A DNA stretch of 64,000 bases, from assembly GCF_000730565.1 (NCBI RefSeq), contig NZ_BBIQ01000013.1, positions 62,001-126,000 of the forward strand. The letters run 5' to 3'. This stretch comes from Pseudomonas fulva NBRC 16637 = DSM 17717. Lineage in GTDB: Bacteria > Pseudomonadota > Gammaproteobacteria > Pseudomonadales > Pseudomonadaceae. Positions 17,601 to 26,008 of the stretch are shown one piece after another (the stretch's first letter is position 1; each line of letters starts with the position of its first letter). The translations under genes were made by a program, and so were the position numbers. Below the pieces are notes generated by a model. It did no database searches. It was given only the letters and a program-made list of their open reading frames with translations, and was not told the origin of the DNA.

Positions 17601-18941
17601 AGTTCTCGCAGTTTCCGAACGCAAGCGGCCACGGGCATTGCGCAGAGCCTCACGCTCAACACCACTACTCATATGGGTTCGCTGCTGCAGTTCAACGCCG
17701 ACGGGCTAACTGTGACGCTGCCAGTCTCAACGGGCGTAGCAGATGGCACGGTGGTCACGTTGCGCAACCCGCGAGCATCGGCACAGACCCTGGCGGCATC
17801 TTCTGGGGGGATCGTTGAAGAAGGTGGCACAGCCAGCAAGATGACCTTACAGCCCTATGAATGGGTTGAGCTGACGTCTTCAAGCACAGTGTGGTTTGTG
17901 AGTGCTCGCGGCAAGGTCAAGGAAGCGGCGACGGTAGATCAGTTGCAGGAGGCTGTTCAGCCGCTCGCGCCGCTGAACAGTCCGGCCTTAACCGGTAAGC
18001 CAACGGCGCCGACGCAAAAGGTCAATGATGCGTCGAAGTTGTTGGCGACTACCGAGTTTGTGGAGTTGTCCAAGCGCAATTACTCGGGGCCTGTATTGGG
18101 TTTCAGTTCCAGCATGAGCCTGAGTGTGGCGCAGTCGGGGCGGTTGTATCAGGCGAACGCCAATAACCTGACCGTGACACTGCCCGCAGCGGTTGACGCG
18201 GCTGGGGGCACGGCTTACGCCTTCCGCAACCCCAGCGGCGGCACGCTTTCAATCAAGGCCGCCAGCGGCAGTATTGTCTCTGATGTCACCCTGGGCACGT
18301 TGGTGCTGCAGTCCGGCGAGTACGTCGAACTGGTGAGCAATACCAACACCGGTTGGTTCGTGTCTTCGCGGGGCAAGTTGGCCGAATCGCCTACGGTCGA
18401 TGCAATGAATGCCGCCGTTACGGCTGCCGCGCCGCCAGGCCAGGTCGCGTACTTTGCGTGCGAAAGCCCGCCAACAGGGTGGTTGAAACGTAATGGCGCC
18501 GCATACTCGCGCACTGCGTATCCGGCGCTGTTTGCTGAAATCGGTACTAAGTTTGGCGCCGGCAACGGCACCACCACATTCAACGTACCGGATGACCGTG
18601 AGTTGATGGACAAGGCTTGGACTGATGGCCTAAACGCCGCAGACCCCGGCCGCGTCCTTTTCTCGACCCAGGCCGGGCAAATTGAGTCACACAATCACAC
18701 CGGATACACCAACAGTGCCGGCGCCCACTCACACACCATGCAGTTCATTCGGGAGCGCATCACCTCGGGATATGTTCCCGATGGCGGAAACGCCGTGTTC
18801 GGCGATCAAGAGAGCGACGGTGTGCAAACGCTTACATCTTCTACAGGTGGCGTCCATAACCACACCCTGAACATTGGCAACACTGGCGGAACTGAAAACC
18901 GCGTGGCCAACCGGGCCTATCTGGCCTGCATCAAGTATTGA
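14649..18941 (+). CDS. Long modular tail fibre with collar domain
   Basis: A 1,430-residue receptor-binding fibre. Residues 1 to about 165 form the DUF3751-like N-terminal baseplate-binding domain. A beta domain with GVTLTAGARVLVKNQ follows (about 165-275), then a short fibre repeat (YKSVQVDKYGRVVSAT). From about 405 there are four related about 105-residue modules (407-515, 675-780, 987-1092, 1142-1247), each ending in a strand like WFVVGRGKL, and three knob-like modules of pyocin-knob type (560-638, 799-882, 893-974), with W-x-x-W signatures such as GSWADWQT and GNWRPWKD. The C-terminus is a phage collar domain with PPGQVAYFACESPPTGWLKR and SHNHTGYTNSAGAHSHTM. The start at 14649 is chosen by family N-terminus (MADKNTQFYAIL). 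Confidence 0.9.
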   Translation: MADKNTQFYAILTNIGAAKQANADALGIPWKITQMGVGDANGAEPTPNATQKTLINEWRRAPLNQLKVDDNDPSIIVAEQVIPADIGGKWIREIGLYDEAGDLVAVANCAPTYKPLLSQGSGRTQVLRMSLVVSNAASVQLKIDPSVVLATREWVTEELSRQDFKHSVLVATTAGINLSGLQTIDGVTLTAGARVLVKNQATAKENGIYTVVSGGAWKRSTDADTTAKVTPGLLVLVESGMVNGDSGWQLVTDAPIALGVTALSFEMAFGRTGVNAGTYKSVQVDKYGRVVSATNPTTVAGYGITDVYTKSETYSRSEIAKAIADSVTTAVNGLVDSAPGALDTLKELATAIGNDPNFAASMVNELSKKANLISPKFSGSPETPTPSASSTGLQIANMSALATAVAASARQFKTAVIGVSTNTTLTAAQMGNAVQFNGGAVTLALPSVADVGNGASVMLRNPSATATQNIVVASSGSIVDAGTTGGSFALKPLEWAELASSGSAWFVVGRGKLKEVAELDSPVFTGSPEVPTAPLGSVNKLIANMAAVAAAFQAFGLGTTIGVTIPDFDGVTESGLYRAEGTAKNSPFPNASMALLHIQFNQTGCFQLAAGCSSNISNARLFWRTKAGGSWADWQTVARLDSPGFTGTPTAPTAALGTNSSQISTMAALLQAVNAFKRSYSGNVVGVGADITLAGAQTGYAFNATAPVTITLPASSEAGSGGTFVIRNVSSGVVTVATTSGKVFEKNNTVAAAAIQPGEWIELQASTTNYFINQRGTLNEIGKVISDAMASFGIGGYNVKSGVDINTLTQGGLAYCINPTNSPVGTDGQSSANGYLLSFQYMDGTTYCAQVFIPSLVGASLDTMHFRRMTAGNWGAWNTLATTGFVELALKAVGLGTNVAPLCADVDAQATSGFFYVATKLSANMPLESNGFLLQFPWNGNSAALQIYVAASVDKFMYRAKSSGNWRPWKDIPSLDGVIGAINNSSRSFRTQAATGIAQSLTLNTTTHMGSLLQFNADGLTVTLPVSTGVADGTVVTLRNPRASAQTLAASSGGIVEEGGTASKMTLQPYEWVELTSSSTVWFVSARGKVKEAATVDQLQEAVQPLAPLNSPALTGKPTAPTQKVNDASKLLATTEFVELSKRNYSGPVLGFSSSMSLSVAQSGRLYQANANNLTVTLPAAVDAAGGTAYAFRNPSGGTLSIKAASGSIVSDVTLGTLVLQSGEYVELVSNTNTGWFVSSRGKLAESPTVDAMNAAVTAAAPPGQVAYFACESPPTGWLKRNGAAYSRTAYPALFAEIGTKFGAGNGTTTFNVPDDRELMDKAWTDGLNAADPGRVLFSTQAGQIESHNHTGYTNSAGAHSHTMQFIRERITSGYVPDGGNAVFGDQESDGVQTLTSSTGGVHNHTLNIGNTGGTENRVANRAYLACIKY

Positions 18942-18948
18942 GGTATTT

Positions 18949-19662
18949 ATGACCGACGAAAGTACGGACCTGCTGGAGCAGCAGGAAGTCGTCGCCCCGG
19001 AGGAACTGCCGGAAGTTGTAGACCTGCGCCCCTGGTGGCAGCGTGAAGGCGTTCAAGCGCCGCAGGTCTGCAATGTGCACCGTGGTACCGGTGAGTTCCT
19101 GGGCGTGTGTGTGGCTGATCCAAGCCCGCTAGAGCCTGATGTGTGGGCGTTTCCGGCTTACGGCTACCCCATTGCGCCACCTGATGTGCAGGCTGGCTTT
19201 GCTGCGCTGATCAACCGTGACGCCAGCGGCTGGGAAATTGTCGCTGACCACCGCGGTGCGACGGTCTACAGCACCGAGACGGGCGAGCCGCGCCAGTGGC
19301 TGGCCCTGGGCGATCTGCCCGAGGGTTACACGCTGCAGGCGCCGGAATCGGAGTTCGACACCTGGCAGGGTGACAAGTGGGCGCCCGATGAAGGGGCTAT
19401 TGCTGAGGCGGCGCGTCAAGCGGCCTACCTCAAGCAGCAGCTGGCCAACCAGTACGCCACGGCGCGCATCAGCACGCTGCAGGATGCCGTATCCATGGAC
19501 ATGGCCACCGAGGCCGAGGCCGAAGCGCTCAAGGCGTGGAAGGTCTACCGCGTTGAGCTGAACCGCCTGGATATCACCACCACTGCGCCGGCCGATGACG
19601 ATTGGCCAGGCAGTCCCAACGACGAAGCGCTGGCCGTGTGGCTGGCTTCGCAAACCCACTAA
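18949..19662 (+). CDS. Tail fibre assembly / chaperone protein
   Basis: A 237-residue protein seven bases after the fibre gene, the normal place of a fibre chaperone. The N-terminal half contains a small beta domain (WWQREGVQAPQVCNVHRG, DVWAFPAYGYP). The C-terminal half has the helical pattern of Caudovirales assembly proteins (AAYLKQQLANQYATARISTL, then LKAWKVYRVELNRLD, ending in a Trp-Pro motif). It would fold or attach the fibre tip. The start at 18949 is chosen because an upstream start would overlap the fibre's coding end. Confidence 0.8.
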   Translation: MTDESTDLLEQQEVVAPEELPEVVDLRPWWQREGVQAPQVCNVHRGTGEFLGVCVADPSPLEPDVWAFPAYGYPIAPPDVQAGFAALINRDASGWEIVADHRGATVYSTETGEPRQWLALGDLPEGYTLQAPESEFDTWQGDKWAPDEGAIAEAARQAAYLKQQLANQYATARISTLQDAVSMDMATEAEAEALKAWKVYRVELNRLDITTTAPADDDWPGSPNDEALAVWLASQTH

Positions 19663-19663
19663 G

Positions 19664-19692
19664 CGCCCCGCACTGACGGGGCGTTTTCTTTT
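19664..19692 (+). terminator. Intrinsic terminator after fibre assembly gene
   Basis: CGCCCCG (19664-19670) pairs with CGGGGCG (19677-19683), followed by TTTTCTTTT. It directly follows the stop. Confidence 0.75.
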
Positions 19693-19704
19693 CCGCTGTA
19701 CCTC

Positions 19705-19726
19705 AAAGCCCCGCACGCGGGGCTTT
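19705..19726 (+). terminator. Second hairpin before the sheath gene
   Basis: AAAGCCCCG (19705-19713) pairs perfectly with CGGGGCTTT (19718-19726). It sits 12 bases after the first terminator, so the fibre and sheath units are separated by a double stop. Confidence 0.65.
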
Positions 19727-19748
19727 CTCATATCTGGAGAATGGATTT

Positions 19749-20927
19749 ATGAGTGGTTTTTTCCACGGCGTTACCGTAACGAACGTCGATACCGGCGCCC
19801 GCAGCATTGCCCTGCCGTCGTCCTCGATCATCGGCCTGGTCGACACCTTCACCCCAGGGCCTGGCGCGGTCGCTACCCCGACCGCCAAGGAAAACGACCT
19901 GGTGCTGATCACCAGCGAGCGCGAAGCGGTAGCCGCGTTCGGCGCTGATGCGGCCATTACCAAGGCCTGCCGTGCGATCTACCAGCGCGCCAAAGCCGTC
20001 ATTGTCGCCTGCGGCGTGACCAAGCTGAGCGACCCTGCCGAGCAAACATCGGCCATCATCGGCGGCGAGCTGGCCAACGGCAGCCGTACTGGCCTGCAGG
20101 CGCTGCGCGACGGTAAAAGCCGGTTCAACGCCCAGCCCCGTCTGTTGGTAGCGCCCAAGCACAGTGCTACCCAAGCGGTAGGCACGGCGCTGGTAGGGCT
20201 GGCTGACAAGTTGCGCGGGCTGGCCATCATCGACGGCCCAGGCACAACCGACGAGGCAGCCATTGCCTACGCGGCCAGCTTCGGCTCGAAACGCGCATTC
20301 ATGGTCGACCCCGGTGTGCAGTATTGGGATACCAGCAAAAGCGCCACGGTCGATGCGCCTGGCTCGGCCTGGGTGGCCGGCCTGTTCGCCTGGACCGACA
20401 GCGAATACGGCTTCTGGGCCTCGCCGTCCAACAAGGAGTTCGTGGGCATCACCGGCACGACCCGTCCTATCGAGTTCCTCGACGGTGACGAAACCTGCCG
20501 GGCCAACCTGCTCAACAACGCCAATATCGCGACCATCATTCGCGACGACGGTTACCGCCTGTGGGGTAACCGCACCTTGTCGAGCGATCCGAAATGGGCG
20601 TTTGTCACCCGCGTGCGAACGCTCGACATCGTCATGGACGCTATCCAGGCAGGGCACAAATGGGCGGTAGACCGCTCGATCACGGCTACCTACGTCAAGG
20701 ACGTAACCGAGGGCCTGCAGAACTTCATGCGCGACCTGAAAGCTCAGGGCGCAATCATCAACTTTGAAGTGTACGCCGACCCTGAGCTGAACACGGCCAG
20801 CCAGCTGGGGCAGGGCAAGGTGTATTGGAACATCCGCTTTACCGATGTGCCGCCTGCCGAAAACCCCAATTTCCGCGTTGAAGTCACTGATCAGTGGCTG
20901 ACCGAAGTCCTCGACACCGCCGCTTAA
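19749..20927 (+). CDS. Contractile tail sheath protein (FI-like)
   Basis: A 392-residue P2 FI-family protein. Typical segments are FHGVTVTNVDTGARSIALPS at the start, an alpha/beta core with PRLLVAPKHSATQAVGTALV, and the C-terminal domain around IIRDDGYRLWGNRTLSSDPKW. The presence of a sheath shows the phage is a myovirus. The sheath contracts to drive the tube through the envelope. The tube gene follows 15 bases downstream. Confidence 0.95.
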   Translation: MSGFFHGVTVTNVDTGARSIALPSSSIIGLVDTFTPGPGAVATPTAKENDLVLITSEREAVAAFGADAAITKACRAIYQRAKAVIVACGVTKLSDPAEQTSAIIGGELANGSRTGLQALRDGKSRFNAQPRLLVAPKHSATQAVGTALVGLADKLRGLAIIDGPGTTDEAAIAYAASFGSKRAFMVDPGVQYWDTSKSATVDAPGSAWVAGLFAWTDSEYGFWASPSNKEFVGITGTTRPIEFLDGDETCRANLLNNANIATIIRDDGYRLWGNRTLSSDPKWAFVTRVRTLDIVMDAIQAGHKWAVDRSITATYVKDVTEGLQNFMRDLKAQGAIINFEVYADPELNTASQLGQGKVYWNIRFTDVPPAENPNFRVEVTDQWLTEVLDTAA

Positions 20928-20941
20928 GGAGCAACACCACC

Positions 20942-21451
20942 ATGGCAATGATTCCCGAAACCCTGGCCAACCTGAACTTGTTCGTGGACGGCATCAGCTT
21001 CCAGGGCGATGTACCCAGCCTGACCCTGCCGAAACTCACGCTCAAGATGGAAGAACACCGCCCCGGCGGTATGGACATGCCCGTCGAGCTGGACATGGGC
21101 ATGGAGAAACAAGAAGCCAGCTTCACCACCACCGGCGTGCGCCGTGAGGCGTTGAACCACTTCGGCCTGGCCGATGGCACCGCGTTCAACGGCACGTTCC
21201 GTGGCGCCTTCAAGGGCCTGAAAGGCGCCATCAAGCCGGTTGCCGTCACCCTGCGGGGCTCACTGAAAGAAATCGACATGGGCGACTGGAAGGCCGGCGA
21301 CAAGGCCGAAATCAAGCACGCCGTGGCGCTGACCTTCTACAAGCTCGAAGTAGACGGCCGTGTTGTGTACGAAATCGACGCGCTTGGCATGCGCCGCGTT
21401 ATCAACGGCGTTGACCAGCTGGCTGCCCAGCGCCAGGCCCTGGGCCTGTAA
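20942..21451 (+). CDS. Tail tube protein (FII-like)
   Basis: A 169-residue protein starting MAMIPETLANLNLFVDG, the typical start of P2 FII tube proteins, followed by a beta-barrel pattern (VPSLTLPKLTLKMEEHRPGG). It polymerises into the inner tube. Start 20942 is chosen over 20894 because the upstream codons overlap the sheath gene. Confidence 0.92.
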   Translation: MAMIPETLANLNLFVDGISFQGDVPSLTLPKLTLKMEEHRPGGMDMPVELDMGMEKQEASFTTTGVRREALNHFGLADGTAFNGTFRGAFKGLKGAIKPVAVTLRGSLKEIDMGDWKAGDKAEIKHAVALTFYKLEVDGRVVYEIDALGMRRVINGVDQLAAQRQALGL

Positions 21452-21481
21452 TCCCCCTCACAAACTCAAGGAAACCGAACA

Positions 21482-21778
21482 ATGACCAAGCCACTGCCGA
21501 AATACCTGACCCTGACCGACGCCGGTATTACCGTGCGCCTGAGCCGTCCCACGGACATGAACGGGATGCAAACTGACTCCATCCACCTGCGTGCGCCGAC
21601 TGTGCGTGACGTACGTTCGGCGTCGACCACGGCCGCCGGCGATGAGGAACAAGCCGAACTGAACCTGTTCGCCAGCCTGGCGGAGGTCGGCGCCAAGGAC
21701 CTGGAAGGCCTGGCACTCAAGGATTACACCCGCCTGCAGGCTGGTTACTTTCGCCTGGTGCAGGACGACGAAGTTTGA
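21482..21778 (+). CDS. Tail assembly chaperone E
   Basis: A 98-residue P2 gpE-like chaperone, located between the tube and tape-measure genes. It begins MTKPLPKYLTLTDAGITVRL and ends QDDEV before TGA at 21776. The equivalent gene in P2 produces a second, longer product by frameshift; here an extension in another frame follows (see next entry). Such proteins coat the tape measure during tube assembly and are not found in the virion. Confidence 0.85.
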   Translation: MTKPLPKYLTLTDAGITVRLSRPTDMNGMQTDSIHLRAPTVRDVRSASTTAAGDEEQAELNLFASLAEVGAKDLEGLALKDYTRLQAGYFRLVQDDEV

Positions 21779-21890
21779 CCCAAGGGTGCAAAAGGGGCTG
21801 GCCAAGCGGCTGGCCGCTGAGCTGGGTTTCTCGTCCGGCGAAATCATGACCATGCCATGGTCCGACATGGTCTGGTGGCTCACGGACTGA
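21777..21890 (+). CDS. E' extension, expressed by likely frameshift from E
   Basis: Right across the E stop the alternative frame is open for 37 codons (starting DPRVQKGLAKRLAAELGF and ending in PWSDMVWWLTD) and stops at 21890, just before the tape-measure gene. It has no convincing start of its own: only a GTG without a ribosome site, or late ATGs. The junction reads GAA GTT TGA C; TGA followed by C is also found at the prfB +1 frameshift site. A +1 shift (or -2 slip) would fuse 98 plus 37 residues. The exact slip position is inferred. Confidence 0.65.
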   Translation, partial: DPRVQKGLAKRLAAELGFSSGEIMTMPWSDMVWWLTD

Positions 21891-21910
21891 GCCGCTAAGG
21901 GGGGTTACCG

Positions 21911-24900
21911 ATGGCAAGCAAACTGGCGTTATCGCTGGTGATTGGCGGCGCGGTGGCGTCGTCAGTCGGTGCAGCTTTCCGCACGGTCGAAAGCGGCATC
22001 GACAAGCTCAAGAAAAAGGGTGACAAGGCCAAGGTGCTGCAAAGCACCATTGGCGAAACCATGAAGCTGCAGGCCGAGTGGAAGCGGGCGCACGAAAACG
22101 GCGCTGCCAGTGCTGACAAGCTGCTGCGCAAGCTCAATGGCAACCTTGATGCCCTGCGCAAACAAGGCGTGGAGGTTGGCCGCCTGGGCCGGGAGTATCA
22201 ACGCCTGGGCCGGGATGCCAGAGCCGCCGACCTGCAGGTGATAGGTCGCGAGCAAATCGCCGCCGGCCGGGCCTCGCTCAAGTCCACTGTGGGGGCTGCT
22301 GCAGTGGGCATCGGTCTGACCGCCGTGCCCACCAAGATCAGTGCGGACTATCAAGCGATCATCCGTGACATTGCGATCAAGGCAGACGCGGCCAACCAGC
22401 CCGAAGAAGTGCAGCTAAGCCGCAATGTCATTCAAACCTCGAATGACACCGGCATGGCCCGCAATGACGTGGCCGACCTGATCAACCAGCTGGTTGGCGC
22501 CGGCATGGAGCTGGACAAGGCCATGGCCTACTCCAAGACGGCGGCCAAGTTCGCGGTAGGGCAGGGTGCATCGGGCGTCGACACGGCCAGCATGATCATG
22601 GCGCTGCAGCAAAACGCCAAGATCACCGACCCCAAGGTGATGCAGCAGGCCCTTGAGGCCATCGCTTATCAGGGCCAGGCAGGCAGCTTTGAAGCCAACG
22701 ACATGGCCAAGTGGTTCCCGCAGCTGCTGGCGGGCATGGAAAAGAACGGCATTACCGGCCTTGATGCTGTGTCGTCGCTGGGCTCGATGCTGCAAGTGCA
22801 GATGAAAACTGCAGGCAGTTCGGACGAGGCTGCCAACAATTTCAAGAACTGGATGGAGAAGATCGGCGCCGGCGACGTGGTCAAGGCGTACAAAGACGCC
22901 GGGATTGATTATCAGGCTTCGCTCAATACCGGCCTGCAGAAGGGTATGAACGTCATTGAGGCGTCCATGGGCCTGGCCATGCAGTATGTGGAGGCGACCG
23001 ACCCGGCCAAGGCCAAAAAGATCAAGGATGCTCAAGCCAAGATCGACAAACAGGTCGACCCGGAAAAGGCCAAGGCAGCGCTTGAGGCCCTGGAAAAGAC
23101 CCTGCGCACCGGTGACCTGTTTGCCGATATGCAGGTAAAAGCGGCGCTGACTGCCTACGGTCAGAACCGAGGGCTGTACAACGAGCTGAAAGCCGATTCC
23201 ATGAAGGCAACCGGCATTCTCGACAAGAACCTGGCCGAGCGGCGCGAAACGTCGGCACAGCGCTGGTCTGAGCTGGTGCAGTCCACTGATGACGCTATGC
23301 GCAGCATTGGTGATGCCATCCGACCGGCGACCGATGCGTTCGCTACCGGGGCGACAACCGTTGCCCGCTGGGTCACCAAGTTGTCGGACGATGTACCCCA
23401 GTTGGCCATGGGCCTGGCAGGCCTGGCCACGGCTGTCGGGGCGGTCATTGCGGCGCGCAGTGCGGCCAAGGTAGGCCGGGGCGTGTTCAACGTCGCACGC
23501 GGCCGCGCCTGGGGATATCGCCGTGCAAGCAAGCTGCCAGGTGCGCCGGAGCAAGCGGCAGCGCCAAGGGCCGGTAGGCGGGTGGTCGACGCAGGTTTAG
23601 GCGCGCTGGGCAAGGTGCTTGGAGTGCCCGCCAGTAATGACCCTGCGCAGGGGGCCGGCAACGAGCCTATGCGCGTATTTGTGGTCAATGCTGATGCCTT
23701 TGGCGGGTTCAGCCCTTCCGGGCCTAATTCAAGCCCTGGAGGCGCTACACGGGGGCGTCGGGTACGTCGCCGGCGTCGGGCAGTTGCGCCGGCACCTGTA
23801 CGCTCGCCGCTGGGCGTGCATCGGCCGGTGCCAGTTGCAGTTAAGGCGCCAGTACGGCTAACCCCCGTCGTGCACCCGCCGGCGGCCATTAAGCCACCGG
23901 CCGCTGCCATGCCATCGCCCGTTGCGCCAAAGGTCGCCGCGCCGCCGCCGGCCGTGGCACAGCACTTGGCGCCGGCATTACCCACTGCAGGCGTCTCTAA
24001 GCTGGTCGCCGCCCCGGCGGTGCCTGAACTGAGTCGCCTGGGGCAGATGGTGCGCAGTGTGCGTGGCGTCACCAAGGTGGCAGGCAAGTTGCCAGGTGGC
24101 CAGGTCGCAGACGCCATTCCCGGCATGCTCGATACGGCGCTGAATGCCCGGACCCGCGACGAGAAAGCCGAGGGTTATGGCGGTGTGGCCGGGGGCATGG
24201 CTGGGGCATGGGCGGGCGGCATCGCCGGTGCCGCTATCGGGTCTGTTGTGCCTGTGATTGGCACTGCCGTTGGCGGTGCTATCGGCATGGCCTTGGGCGG
24301 CCTCAGCGGCGAGTCCCTAGGTGGATGGCTGGGCAAGACCTGGTTCGGTGATGACAAGGACAAGCCCCAGCAGGAGCAGGAGTCAGTCAACGGCCAAGCC
24401 GCGCCAGCACCCCAGGCGCCGGCAGTGACAGCGCCGATGTCGGCAATGCCGGCGCCGGTAGTCGAAGCGCCCAAGCCTTTGCCGCCTGTGCTATCGCCGC
24501 CGGTGGTGGTCACCACTGTGCCGGCGCCGAAAGCGCCTGACCCGGTGCCGGCCGCGCCGGCGCCTGTGGCAAGCCCGCCGGCGCCGGTCAAACTGGCGCC
24601 TGAGCCAGTGGCCAGGCCGCCAGCGCCTGTTGTCCAGGGCATGGCACCGCCGGCGGCGCCAGTCCCAGTTCAACCGCCTGTTGTTACGGTAACGGCACCT
24701 GGCGCGAAACCGTCTACGCCCGCGCCTACGCCCGCTGTGAAGATCGAGGCGGGCGGCGCGCCGGCCCCAGCACCTGCAGTGCCGAGCAAACCCAAAGTGA
24801 TCGAGCGCTTCCGGCCTGAGCCTGCACGCGGTCTACGCCGTAATGCCGCAGAGCGGGCCGAGTCGATGGGCGATGTGGTGCGCTCGCTGGTCGAGGTGGC

Positions 24901-25153
24901 GGCGCCTGTCGCTGCAGCACCAGCACCACCCTCGCACAAGCCTGCAGAGCAGGCCAGGTCGGAGCCGTCCAAGGTTGAACAGACCTTTTCAATTGCGCTG
25001 AGTATGCCGGTCACTATCGAGGGGGATGTGAAAGACCCCTATCAGACGGTGGCCGCCATGGAAACGCCGTTGCGTGGCCTGTTTGAGCGCCTGCAGCGCG
25101 AGTTTGCAGGCAACCGCTTTAGCGCCCAGCTGTACGACGAGGCGCACGTCTAA
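21911..25153 (+). CDS. Tape measure protein
   Basis: A 1,080-residue tape measure, by far the largest helical protein in the tail block. The N-terminal about 470 residues are coiled-coil-rich and contain a TP901-type core (IGLTAVPTKISADYQ, then DIAIKADAANQPEEVQ). A hydrophobic stretch at about 490-515 comes next. Low-complexity Pro/Ala/Val regions span about 610-700 and 828-963, separated by a Gly-rich hydrophobic segment (about 753-808, VVPVIGTAVGGAIGMALGG) that may act in membrane passage. The C-terminus (about 1,000-1,080) is ordered again. Its length sets tail length. A strong ribosome site (AAGGGGGG) precedes the ATG at 21911. Confidence 0.92.
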   Translation: MASKLALSLVIGGAVASSVGAAFRTVESGIDKLKKKGDKAKVLQSTIGETMKLQAEWKRAHENGAASADKLLRKLNGNLDALRKQGVEVGRLGREYQRLGRDARAADLQVIGREQIAAGRASLKSTVGAAAVGIGLTAVPTKISADYQAIIRDIAIKADAANQPEEVQLSRNVIQTSNDTGMARNDVADLINQLVGAGMELDKAMAYSKTAAKFAVGQGASGVDTASMIMALQQNAKITDPKVMQQALEAIAYQGQAGSFEANDMAKWFPQLLAGMEKNGITGLDAVSSLGSMLQVQMKTAGSSDEAANNFKNWMEKIGAGDVVKAYKDAGIDYQASLNTGLQKGMNVIEASMGLAMQYVEATDPAKAKKIKDAQAKIDKQVDPEKAKAALEALEKTLRTGDLFADMQVKAALTAYGQNRGLYNELKADSMKATGILDKNLAERRETSAQRWSELVQSTDDAMRSIGDAIRPATDAFATGATTVARWVTKLSDDVPQLAMGLAGLATAVGAVIAARSAAKVGRGVFNVARGRAWGYRRASKLPGAPEQAAAPRAGRRVVDAGLGALGKVLGVPASNDPAQGAGNEPMRVFVVNADAFGGFSPSGPNSSPGGATRGRRVRRRRRAVAPAPVRSPLGVHRPVPVAVKAPVRLTPVVHPPAAIKPPAAAMPSPVAPKVAAPPPAVAQHLAPALPTAGVSKLVAAPAVPELSRLGQMVRSVRGVTKVAGKLPGGQVADAIPGMLDTALNARTRDEKAEGYGGVAGGMAGAWAGGIAGAAIGSVVPVIGTAVGGAIGMALGGLSGESLGGWLGKTWFGDDKDKPQQEQESVNGQAAPAPQAPAVTAPMSAMPAPVVEAPKPLPPVLSPPVVVTTVPAPKAPDPVPAAPAPVASPPAPVKLAPEPVARPPAPVVQGMAPPAAPVPVQPPVVTVTAPGAKPSTPAPTPAVKIEAGGAPAPAPAVPSKPKVIERFRPEPARGLRRNAAERAESMGDVVRSLVEVAAPVAAAPAPPSHKPAEQARSEPSKVEQTFSIALSMPVTIEGDVKDPYQTVAAMETPLRGLFERLQREFAGNRFSAQLYDEAHV

Positions 25154-25162
25154 GGAAACGCG

Positions 25163-26008
25163 ATGGCTTATATGGAACTGATGAAATCAACGCTATCGTC
25201 GTTGGTGGCGGCCGGTGAGGCCGGCCGTACCAGTGTCGACGGCATGTTAGGGCCGCTCAACGGCGCCGTCAGTGACATGACCGGTGCCGCGTCCGAGCTG
25301 GATAGTTTGCCGATCGTCGGCCCCGCAGTCGGCGCAAAGCTGCAACGAGCCCTGCGAGCCATCAGCGCGGCCCAGTCCACGGTGGGCTCGGTAGCGTCGA
25401 AATACAGCCAGGTCACAAGCGCCGCCACCCAGGTGCGCGAGCGCTTGGGCACGCTGAGTGAGCAGGCCGGGAAAGCGGGCTCGGCCATCAACCGCATGGC
25501 CGGCAAGGTCAGTCCGTCGCTGACGGGCATTTTGCCGACCAGCACGTTTGGCACCAGTGCCACGCCGGCAGCGGCCGCCGTAACGCCGTTCCCGCATCTG
25601 CTGATTCTGCAGCCGCTCAAGGCAGGTTCGCAGCCCTATTACTTCAACCTCAACACGGCCGCGTTCAAAGAGCTGCAGCGGCGTACTGCGTTCCGCTGGG
25701 CTGGCCAAGAACGCCTGTCCCGCGATATCGCCCAGCAAGGGGTGGGGCAGGGTGAGGATGCGCTGACGATCAAGGGGGCGGTGTTCCCGTTGTTTAAGGG
25801 CGGGATCAGCCAGCTGGACGCGCTGCGCACGATTGGCCGGCAAATGACGCCGGTCAGCTTGACCACTGGCTATGGCGCAGTGCTGGGCAACTGGTGCTTG
25901 CGTAAGGTCGATGAAGATCAATCGTCCTTGCTCGCCGGCGGTATCCCGCGCAAGCAAGGCTTTACCTTGGAGTTCATCAAATATGGCGATGACCTGCAGA
26001 ACGTCTGA
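25163..26008 (+). CDS. Tail protein U with long N-terminal extension
   Basis: A 281-residue protein. Only the last about 135 residues look like P2 gpU: LLILQPLKAGSQPYYFNLNT, ALTIKGAVFPLFKGG and a C-terminal QGFTLEFIKYGDD. The first about 140 residues form an Ala/Ser/Thr-rich helical extension (AAGEAGRTSVDGMLGPLNGA), which the P2 protein lacks. gpU acts at the tail tip/baseplate hub side. It overlaps gene X by 26 bases. The start has AAGGAAAC upstream. Confidence 0.85.
   Translation: MAYMELMKSTLSSLVAAGEAGRTSVDGMLGPLNGAVSDMTGAASELDSLPIVGPAVGAKLQRALRAISAAQSTVGSVASKYSQVTSAATQVRERLGTLSEQAGKAGSAINRMAGKVSPSLTGILPTSTFGTSATPAAAAVTPFPHLLILQPLKAGSQPYYFNLNTAAFKELQRRTAFRWAGQERLSRDIAQQGVGQGEDALTIKGAVFPLFKGGISQLDALRTIGRQMTPVSLTTGYGAVLGNWCLRKVDEDQSSLLAGGIPRKQGFTLEFIKYGDDLQNV

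Noticed and set aside
19728..20948. 406-codon antisense ORF over the sheath gene
   Set aside because: Sheath sequence on the plus strand is unambiguous; the antisense frame is a high-GC shadow.
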